The translations under genes were made by a program, and so were the position numbers. Shown in pieces: positions 11,259 to 19,714 of a DNA stretch of 64,000 nt; the stretch's first letter is position 1; every line of letters starts with the position of its first letter. Location: NCBI RefSeq assembly GCF_010015445.1, contig NC_053118.1:4915781-4979780 (forward strand). Direction: 5' to 3'. Under the pieces are notes generated by a model, which searched no databases, was not told the origin of the DNA, and worked only from the letters and a program-made list of their open reading frames with translations. Source of the stretch: Perca fluviatilis. Taxonomy: Eukaryota > Chordata > Actinopteri > Perciformes > Percidae.

Positions 11259-12074
11259 GACAAAGAACTACAATCGTTAAGTCTTAAAATAAAATCTGCA
11301 TTGCCTGCAAAATCGTTATTTTGTTCGTTGTATTAAAGATCGTGCCTAAGTCCCGACTGATTAGCCCCATAAGCCCCCGATACTAGTCTCTCAACATAGC
11401 CACACACATGCACACATCGTTACATCATAGCATAAACTTTATTGAAAACACAACCAATCCATATCCAAATTATTTCAAAACCAAACAAAAATGGAGAGAT
11501 TTCTAGTGAGGACTAACAAGGCAACCGACGCACCACCAGCTGCAAAAAAAAAAAGGTACGATGAAGCATCTGCAGTTTGGGTTTACAGTCACGGCTGATC
11601 TGAGACCTCAGTGTGTCGTGTGTGCCGAGGTGCTGGCAAACGACAGCATGAAGCCCTGCAAACTAAAAAGGCACCTCGAAACAAAGCATGCTGCCATTAA
11701 GGATAAACCGGCTGAATATTTAAAAAAAAAGCTTGACGGCCTCCATCAGCAACAGGCAACCATTTCAGTGCACAGCACTGTGTCTAAACCAGCGGTTCTC
11801 AAAGTGTGGGGCGCGCCCCACTGGTGGGGAATAGAGACGTGAAAGGTGGGGCGCGCCAAACGGGAGGAAATTTTCCTTTTTTATTTGCACAATGCATTCG
11901 TTCCAACTTCCGACTTTTAGAAGCTGGATATATCATTTGTTGCGTGTAAATATAAATGTGGATAACGTTAGTGATAGTGACATGCTTGCTACAGTTGCGT
12001 TTCTACAGATGAATCGGCGAAAACACGTTTTATTTCTCTGATTCACGGCTTTGTTCTAGCGCCGCTGGGCCTCC

Positions 12075-12290
12075 CTCTCTCCAGTCTCTCTCTATGTCTC
12101 TCCACCATATAACGCTCTCTCTCTTCAGTCTCTCTCTATGTCTCTCCACCATATAACGCTCTCTCTCTTCAGTCTCTATGTCTCTCCACCATATAACGTT
12201 CTCTCTCTTCAGTCTCTCTCTATCTCTCTCCACCATATGACGCTCTCTCTCTCCAGTCTCTCTCTATCTCGCTCCACCATATAACGCCAC
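12075..12290. repeat. CT-rich minisatellite
   Basis: About five copies of a 40-57 bp unit, each containing CTCTCCACCATATAACG followed by a CTCTCTCT tract. Unit length varies. The apparent Arg/Glu-rich protein on the minus strand is a product of the repeat. Confidence 0.9.
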
Positions 12291-13198
12291 CATGCTTTCG
12301 GGCAGTTGTTGAGCTCCTCCGATGAGGATTTTAAAATGCATGCACTGTCGATATCGTCTGTAACAGACGCGATGGAGGAATCTACACATCTCAGTTCTCC
12401 AGCGGCAGCCACCTGATGTAAACAAATTCAACCCAAGCGTTCTTTGGTGACGTGGTTGATTCTGTTACTGTTGATCATCTGTCATACAATCTGATTGGTC
12501 CGAACAGATCCTGTTCGGGCAATAATTGCTTCTCAACTGAGCGAGTCCAGACCAAACTTCCCAACCTCGAATTTTGTGGGCGGGGCTAAGTTCGGCTGGC
12601 ATCCAGGCTACATAACCACTGAAAACTGTCAAAAAAATCTAACCAGACATGTGCTGATTGATGTTGTTTTGGTACATTAAACCACGTTAGAAAGCCCATG
12701 AGAACCGTTGGGAGTCAACCCACAGCCGCTCCACTGCCCTGCTGAAAATGTGAAGCAGAGACACCTCAGATGTCAGATAACGTCCATAATAATTGGACTT
12801 TGGGTTCGATTTCCTGAAAGTTTTCAGTGGTTATGAGGAGCAATATGAGAGATAAATTTGGTAATCACTGATCATTGTTTACGTACATTAAACCACGTTT
12901 TTATTCATTAGTAAGCTACAGGACAGCGTCTTTCAAACATGACCTGCGCGAAAGAGAAAAAAAAAAAAAATGAATGTGTCATTGTACCCAGCACTTCTGG
13001 AAATGTACTTCCAAATGCGTCTCTGTCCCCAGCACATTTCAAACCAAACTGACGCCCATGGATTTACCCGTGACTCAATCTGGAAAATAATTTGATTTCG
13101 TATTTTTGACCCTCTGAACTTACCGTTGGATACGCCTCTGATACGGGACAGCTTAGGACGCTCCAGGCTGCAGCCATACCCGCCTCCACTAGACTAGA

Positions 13199-13202
<4 letters not shown>

Positions 13203-13290
<88 letters not shown>
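13203..13290. repeat. (TG)n microsatellite
   Basis: An uninterrupted TG run of about 88 bp inside the inner hAT element. Confidence 0.98.
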
Positions 13291-13292
<2 letters not shown>

Positions 13293-14754
13293 CTATAAAT
13301 GCAGCGCGTGTGAGAGCAAACCGTCCTTATAGCTTTTTTAGACCGATCACCCCCGAAATTGTGCAATGCAAAACAGGCTCATTGCAGCCACTAATACAGG
13401 GAGAATAGACCTTTCTTGCCAAATGGATTGCTGTTCCTTTTTTTTAACAGATTGCAAAGTGGCACTTTTATTTCTTTTCTATTTTTTAACTTGATACAAA
13501 TTTTGACACAGCTGCACTTTTATTTTCTTTATTTTTGAACTTGCTGTTATTTGATGTAGATAGTTGCATTTCGATACAACTTGTTACTTCAATAAATTGG
13601 AACATTTTAAGCTTGTTGCGTATTTCATTAGCATTGTGTTGGGGCGATGGGGGCAGGTGGGGCTTGAAAATTCCCCCTTGTCCAAAGTGGGGAATGACCG
13701 AAAAAGTTTGAGAACCACTGGTCTAAACAGTGTTTTGAGGCATTGTATGTAGTGGCCAAAAGAATAGCTAAACTGGGTAAACCTGTTTTGCCGGCCTCTT
13801 CAGTCGCACACTACAGGAGAAGCCATCTTCAATGTCCATTTTTATCCGCGAAAATGGTTTGGCTTGGGACCGATGCGTTGGCCTATGCACGGATGGCAAT
13901 GACGGGCCGTGAGCCTGGCCTAGCTGCTCGCGTTCAGCAAGTAGCTCCACTTGTGAAATGGACACATTGCATGGTTCATCGCGAAGCACTAGCTGCTAAA
14001 AAAATGCCAGTTCTCTTTGACTCCGTGCTGAACCAATCTGTGAAAATGATAAATCTCATCAAATCACGGCCGCTAAACTCTCGCTTGTTTGGGGTCCTCA
14101 GCCAGGAGATGGGGTTAGGGCACATACAGCTGCTTCTGCACACTGAAGTTCGCTGGCTCTCCAAGGGGCGGGTGTTACAGCGGTTGTATGATCTGCGAGA
14201 GGAGGTGAATGTTTTTTGACAGAAATCAAATCAGATCTGGCGAAGCATCTGGATGACACTATGTGGCTTGCGTCTTTGTCCTATTTGGTCGATATATTTG
14301 ACCGCTTAAATGGCCTCAACCTGTTTTTGCAAGGCCGCGAAACTCATATTTTGCTCCTTGCTGACAGTGGACGCCTTCACACAGAAACTTGACCTCTGGC
14401 GTGGCCGCATCAGTTGAGGGAACTGCGACATGTTCCCCAGCCTTACAGACTTTATCACTGATGCAGGCACGTCACATGATTTCTCCTCTCTGTTTCAGTC
14501 AGCGTCTGAGCACCTGTCAGCAATGAGAGAACAATTTGCGACGTACTTTAAAGAGGATTATCGCTCTTTTGCGTGGGTTCGAGATCCATTTGTGTGCACA
14601 GCAAACGAGCTGTCAATTGATATGCAGGAACAGCTTATTGAGCTGAAGAGTGACAGTAGGCTGAAGGAACTCTTTACCTCCTGCCCTCTTTTGTCATTCT
14701 GGTCAGCATTGATCCAGGAATACCCTCAACTTTGTGACGTCGCCTTGAAGATTC

Positions 14755-15350
14755 TGTAATGGGAAAATTACATTTCAGCACAATTCCTTATATTTTTATG
14801 TTTAATTCGTACTTTACTTCTCTCACAAATGCTGAAAGAGTTGATCTCATTTCCCACATGCAGATTTTGATTCTAACTGCTGAGACGTCCAGTCTGGAAC
14901 ATAATGTGAGCACTGTTTGTCTGAACAGATAGGGGCTACAAGGTCACCCTAAAACTCTCTAGTTTTCCCATGCCAGTTAAGATGTAACTGGGGGGGTGAA
15001 AGTCGTACAGGGAGGAGGAGGCGAAATGGCTCCGAGATGTCTCTTGTGTTTTTTCTGATTGTCTTCATGTGTATCAGATTGCCTGTAAAAATTGTAGCGT
15101 CATACCAATCCGTCAAGTGTGCTGTCACTCTGAAGATGCATATAAGCCTAGTGTTCCTGTTCACTCATTTGAGAAACTGATTCCACAGTGGGCTGCGGCC
15201 TTTTGTGAAATCATGTTGCTCCTATTTGCAAATATATCTTTAATAAAATACAAAAACCCAACTTGGTTTTAGTCTCAGTCTGTCTTATTTGTTTCAATTT
15301 ACTAAACTCTGAAACTTTCCCCCCCTGCTGCAAAGGAAACTTCCACCACA
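14755..15350 (+). mobile_element. Solo LTR, retrovirus-type
   Basis: A 596-bp insertion begins TGTAATGGGAAAA and ends TTCCACCACA, with the 4-bp target duplication ATTC at 14751-14754 and 15351-15354. Deleting it with one ATTC joins the hAT frame precisely (KIL then LPFA). A polyadenylation signal AATAAA lies at 15242-15247 near the 3' end, as expected for a plus-oriented LTR. TG/CA ends and a 4-bp duplication suit gamma-type endogenous retroviruses, but the family is unknown. No internal viral sequence remains. Confidence 0.85.
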
Positions 15351-15639
15351 ATTCTCCTCCCTTTCGCGACGACATATTTGTGTGAGGCAGGATTCTCAAA
15401 AATGACTGCACTCAAAACCAAATACCGCAATCGTGCACAAATCGAGGATGATTTGAGGCCATGTTTATCAGACATTGCGCCAAGAATTGAGGATCTTTGC
15501 AAGGCAAAGCAGGCTCAGGTCTCACATTAGCATCGCCTACCTGCAAGCTTCTGTAAAAAATGCAGATGATATATTAGGCCTAGTAATAACAATAATAAAG
15601 CATAAATTCATATCAGAGTTCTGGTGCCAATTCCCAATT

Positions 15640-15698
15640 ATAGCAATAGCCTAGTAATGATAATAGGCCTACTGATGATGATGATGATGATGATGATG

Positions 15699-15744
<46 letters not shown>

Positions 15745-15975
15745 CAACAACAACAACAACAACAACAATAAAGCATGTAACCTCATATAATTATATAACA
15801 ATAGCCTAGTAATGATAATAGGCCTACTACTAGTCATAATAATAATAATAATAATAATAATAATGCCTGCAAGCTCACATTAGAAGTCTGGTGCTACTGC
15901 CAATTATAACAATAGCCTAGTAATGATAATAGGCCTACCTACCGCTACTGATAATAATAATAATAATGTGTGCCT
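15640..15975. repeat. Trinucleotide repeats and a recurring phrase
   Basis: ATG/GAT, AAT and AAC runs occupy 15673-15770, with more AAT runs at about 15838-15864 and 15951-15966. The phrase GCCTAGTAATGATAATAGGC recurs at about 15648, 15803 and 15914, so a unit of roughly 110-155 bp has been duplicated around the expanding trinucleotides. Confidence 0.85.
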
Positions 15976-16107
15976 AAAAATAATAGCCTAGGGGCTATCT
16001 ATCTATCTATCTATGCAAGGTGGTGTAGTGGTGGGTGGTAGCGGAAAGGGGCAATTGCAATGAACCAGCTTTGGGGGGCCCAGCTTGCAAAAGGTTGAGA
16101 ATCCCTG

Positions 16108-16335
16108 TTTTAGACAATGAAAACGTCAAGTTCATGAGTTCGCCACTTGTAAGAGACACAAGACATAAGCTCATGAACGAGCATGTTGCTACCGGTTGCT
16201 AAGACAACACAAACAAATTGTTGCTATCGTGACGTCATGGGCCAAGAATGCGGAAGAGCCAAGCTCGATGTTTGCTTTATGCGCTTTTGAGCACTCTCGT
16301 TGGAACGTACCGGCAGGCCCGTCGCAACCAAGGGG
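16108..16335. other. Flank of the hAT, nothing recognised
   Basis: This follows the second TTTTAGAC target duplication. There is no coding or repeat signal up to the start of repeat copy B. Confidence 0.5.
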
Positions 16336-17235
16336 GTAAGCTTCAGAACTCGAACCTCCGATGGTGCCATTTTGTTGCTACAAAAGGTATCACCTCCTGT
16401 TAGCATTCCACTGACCGCCATTTTTTTTTTATGTCACTTGACTGCGAATAACTTTAAATGGACTTTTTTTATATAGCGCTTTTCTAGTCTTAACAACTAC
16501 TCAAAGCGCTTTATCATAGTACAGGAACCATTCACCATTCACACACATTCATACACTGTGGCCAAGGCTGCCGTACAAGGTGCCACCTGCTCATCAGATA
16601 AACATTCACACAAATTTACACTCCGATGGCGCAGCATCGGGGGCAACTCGGGGTTCAGTGTCTTGCCCAAGGTCACTTCGGCATGGAACTGCAGGGCCAG
16701 GGATCGAACCACCAACCTTCCGATTGGCAGGCAATCTCTCTACGACTTAGCCACAGCCGCCTTTACATCTGAAGCGTTTAAAGACTATTTGTCCATTGTT
16801 TAGTTCTAAAGAAACACGACAACGTATAAAAGGCTCCATTACCTTGTACCTCACGTTATGGCTCCATAGCAGAGGTTTTTGTAAAAATAGGCTAACGATT
16901 GTGTCATAACCAAGTGACTTACTGTCGCACAGTAGAGGAATTACCGTATAGTACAGGATAAGCTCGCAGGCAGTTTCGACTTACATTAGCTGTTTAGGTT
17001 TAATTACTAATGTTAACTAGCATGTTAGTTAGCAATAATTAGCCTGTGCTTATGTTATCTCCTTACATATACCTACACTCTCCTTGTCTGTAAGATTGGG
17101 AATGATTGAGATTTCTCTTGGCACAGCTACCAGAAGACTTCCAACTTTCAGACAGGTTGTCAGGTTGTCTCTGTCAGTTGGAGGCTGGCTGCGCAGTAAA
17201 GCAAGGGATCACCGGAAAAGTGCTTCTAATAGCCT
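16336..17235 (+). repeat. Dispersed repeat, copy B, with insertion
   Basis: Direct-orientation partner of 2386-2985. The two align from GGTAAGCTTC to AAAAGTGCT with a handful of differences, except for an extra block of about 310 bp at 16456-16766. Copy B lacks the five bases CGCTT of copy A near its start. Confidence 0.88.
16456..16766. mobile_element. SINE-like/LINE-tail insertion
   Basis: The block includes ATAGCGCTTTTCTAGTC, CAAAGCGCTTTA, GTCTTGCCCAAGGTCACTTC and GGATCGAACCACC. These phrases are typical of an abundant fish repeat that I associate with LINE/SINE 3' ends. Copy A of the surrounding repeat supplies the empty site, and a CTTTA-type duplication flanks the block. No gene is present; the open frame at 16558-16803 is a repeat frame. 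Confidence 0.75.
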
Positions 17236-17600
17236 TCACTGGTCTCCATCCAGAGCAACGGGGTCTATTGGTCCATTATAAATATATATGTCAATGGCAC
17301 AAGGCAAGCAAACCAAGCAATTGCTTGGGGCCCCGAGCTGGCCTGGGGCCCCAAGACAACGACTGGTTAAGAATAAAATGCAACGGCAAACTGTGTCAGA
17401 GCCCCTTTGATATTCAATGCAGTAAAGTGCAATGACACTGTTATCGGGATCCCCCTCAAGGGGCCCCTCTCGTGATCTCTGCTGCCGGCAAAATACAAAA
17501 CCTCCTCGGTCGGCAGTCATCATGAAGCGGAATTATGCTTCAGGAAGCCAGAAAAGGAAGAAGAGAAAGGAAGAGGAGGATAAGAAAAAACAAGATAGTG

Positions 17601-18317
17601 GTAAGTGATAAATTACACTGGATAAAATAGCTCTACTTGTCTTGGTGTAATTTTGCAGCAGGTAGGCTAGCAAAAATATGTTTATGTTAGCTAACGTTAC
17701 CTGTAACCTGCCTGACGGCAAATGCTGCTTGTAACGAACAGTTAGTGCAATTTTTTTTTCAAAAATACGGAATATGGTTACATACTACTGTATGTATATA
17801 TGTTTTTTAACGGGATAAGGAAGACGCAGATCTGTTCCAGAATAATGGTTTATCGTATTTAATGACATGACATTGCTATAGCTTTGTAATAGGTTTTGAT
17901 GAAAGTCCACCGTGATAATCTTTTTACCAAATGGGGGTTAGGAAAATCACACAATAAATTCCGTGCATCAAACATTAGCTTGGGATGTTTTTAAGCATTA
18001 GTAACCCTTAACAAAGTATTAGGAATATGTGGTCCATCTATCTATGTAATGTTTATAGATGTTTTAAAAATGGTTTCTTAAAGGTTTGCAAAAATGTTTA
18101 ATCATTACCCGATACCTAATATATTATGATAGATATAATGTGTGTTACAATAAACTGTTAATTTACAGCACTACTAATAATTAGTAAACATTTAATTATA
18201 ATTTCATTGTTTGCTAACAGTTAAATGACAATTAACTAAAGATTAATTAACTATCAATTTGCCATCTATTAATGATTGTTATTATAAAGTGTTACCATCT
18301 TTTCTTTCTCCCTCAAG
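17601..18317 (+). other. Intron 1 of the ZMYM1-like hAT transposase
   Basis: Flanked by the donor GTAAGTG and the acceptor CCCTCAAG. It is AT-rich with no feature other than short TAATTA and TTAAC phrases. Confidence 0.6.
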
Positions 18318-18499
18318 GTGCTTTGCTTAAATTTCTCAGCCCTCAGGCTCTTCCTAAGGATACCTACACTGATGAAGGTAGAGTGAATTTCTCTCACTGA
18401 GCTGAGCTGTTAAAAGTGACCTCTTTCAATATGCTAACAGTGAAATGGTAAAACGTACTTCACAGGTAATTTTAGATGTTTTTTCAATTATTTTCCCAG

Positions 18500-18802
18500 C
18501 TACACCATCAACTTCATCCTCAACATCAACAGATGCATCACTTCTCAGTGCTGATGTTTATAGCACAAGGTACCACCACCACAAGCTCTATAATTATAGC
18601 TGATATCCTGCACAGCCCAGAGTTTAAACTGATGTAGTTTGTGCTGTCATATTGTTAGAAAAAAAACAGTACAAATCACTATTGAATTCCCACCAAACTG
18701 TGTAAATACCAGTCACTTTTGCCCATGGACATTTCAGAATTTTTAATATACAGTAGTGCCTGTCAAATTTCTAGGTGTCAGACACTCAGTGATGCATTCT
18801 GT
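18500..18802 (+). repeat. Diverged tandem copy of the main hAT exon's 5' part
   Basis: The segment starts CTACACCATCAA after a CCCAG acceptor-like end, while the main exon starts CTACACCGTCAA. The two stay parallel: CAAGGTACCAC with ATTATAGCTGAT occurs at 18566 and 19859, and CTGTCA followed by ATTGTTGGA or ATTGTTAGA occurs in both. This copy is broken by stops. I read it as an old internal duplication, although its first 70 bp could also serve as a spliced exon (18500-18569). Confidence 0.65.
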
Positions 18803-18810
18803 ACCTCGAC

Positions 18811-19714
18811 TAGGGCTTTGACTTTTGCCCAAAAATCATATTCGAAGTTCGTTTGTATATTAATATTAATATTCGAATATATTCAAATATTTATTAATAA
18901 TATTTTGACCATTAAATGCCTTCAGTTTTAAATAAAAAAAAAAAAAGTAATTAAAAGTCAGACCCTGGATTAAACACAAACAGTATGCTTTTGACAGGAA
19001 GTTCGGAGCTTTCACCGTAGCCTACGTAAGTGGTCTGATGTTCATACTCGTGTGCTGGTGTGTGTCGAGCCAGTGTGTGTGGGCGGTGTTGCCAACTTAG
19101 CGACTTTTTTTCACAAAAGCAACTAGCAACAAATCTGGCGACTTTCTGTAGAAAAGACAGCGACTTTCTGTAAAATAAAAAAAGAGTTGCCAGTATTGTC
19201 CATCAAGCATGCAAGGTATTTCTCTCCTTTGGCCGCCGAAACAGTCTCCTTTCTCTTCTGTTCTGTGACTGAGGAGCAGCCCCCCCTCCCCTCTGTGCTC
19301 TCTCCTCATGTGCAGCAGCACTGAGCAGGCAGGTAGAAAGGGGAGAGGGGAGAGGGGACAGGGTGCGGCGCCGGTGTAGGTAGGAGAGACAGCGGAACGC
19401 GACGGGAGAAAGACGCCGCTGAGCTGGCCTGGCCCTGGGCAAGCCTGCCTTCTTTGAGAATTAGGGGGGAATGCAACACTACCGAGCCACGGCCGAGAGA
19501 CGTGCATTGCCGCGACGTGTAGTTACATTTTGAAATGCGTGAAAAAGCCTCGTAATCTGAACTGAAAACAACGTTTACAAGCAAACGCATTTACAAAAAA
19601 AAATGCCCATAACAGGTTTGAATATTAAGGGCTGGCTAATATTCATTCGAATATCATTCTTTTTTTTAATATTCGAATGATATTCGAATAACGAAGTTCT
19701 GAGTCAAAGCCCTA
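18811..19714. mobile_element. hAT MITE inside the ZMYM1-like hAT
   Basis: The ends TAGGGCTTTGAC and GTCAAAGCCCTA are inverted. The 8-bp target duplication ACCTCGAC is at 18803-18810 and 19715-19722. Subterminal repeats of ATTCGAATAT occur on both sides, as is usual for hAT transposase binding regions. It has no transposase. Open frames at 19097-19590 on the minus strand lie in its GC-rich centre and carry no motif. Confidence 0.92.

Larger units (their letters stand above)
11790..13720. mobile_element. hAT element inside the hAT transposase gene
   Basis: The ends CAGCGGTTCTCAAAGT and TTTGAGAACCACTG are inverted repeats. The 8-bp target duplication GTCTAAAC is at 11782-11789 and 13721-13728. 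Removing the element together with one duplication restores the reading direction of the host gene. There is no recognisable transposase. It holds a CT-rich minisatellite and a long TG run. Its termini resemble those of the host hAT, so a related transposase may have moved it. Confidence 0.93.
11491..15529 (+). pseudogene. hAT transposase, BED-finger (ZBED5/SCAND3-like), interrupted
   Basis: The start is MERFLVRTNKATDAPP at 11491. An A-run is followed by a one-base frame change near 11564, and the frame then reads through a BED finger (CVVCAEVL followed by LKRHLETKH). The coding sequence is broken at 11789 by a hAT element and resumes at 13729 as CFEALYVVAKRIAKLGKP. After a further shift near 13870, CTDG and AMTGREPGL are followed by HCMVHREALAAKKMP and LLLHTEVRWLSKGR, which are hallmarks of the RNase H-like DDE domain of this group. 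It continues past another shift near 14370 to 14754, is cut by a solo LTR, and ends at 15355-15529 with the hAT dimerisation phrase YLCEAGFSKMTALK. The stretch between the BED finger and the DDE core is shorter than usual. It is not functional. Confidence 0.85.
9747..16107 (+). mobile_element. hAT transposon, BED-finger type, with three nested insertions
   Basis: The left end begins CAGTGGTTCTCAACC and the right end finishes GGTTGAGAATCCCTG, as inverted terminal repeats. The 8-bp target duplication TTTTAGAC is at 9739-9746 and 16108-16115. It encodes a BED-zinc-finger hAT transposase starting at 11491. Inside it lie a Harbinger MITE (10633-11051), a second hAT element (11790-13720) and a solo LTR (14755-15350). 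The last two interrupt the transposase coding sequence, so they arrived after this element. Trinucleotide repeats fill the region after the gene. Confidence 0.93.

Noticed and set aside
12030..12412. Arg/Glu/Trp-rich repetitive protein on the minus strand
   Set aside because: Each protein repeat equals one unit of the CT-rich minisatellite, and no start or context supports a gene.
13064..13408. His-Thr and Cys-Val repeat open frames
   Set aside because: Products of the TG microsatellite inside a non-autonomous hAT.
16660..16720. tRNA-like B-box phrase GGATCGAACC
   Set aside because: Part of a dispersed retroposon; no cloverleaf or A-box could be built around it.
19097..19590. Pro/Ser-rich minus-strand frames
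   Set aside because: They lie in the GC-rich centre of a hAT MITE bounded by perfect 8-bp duplications; no motif or start context.
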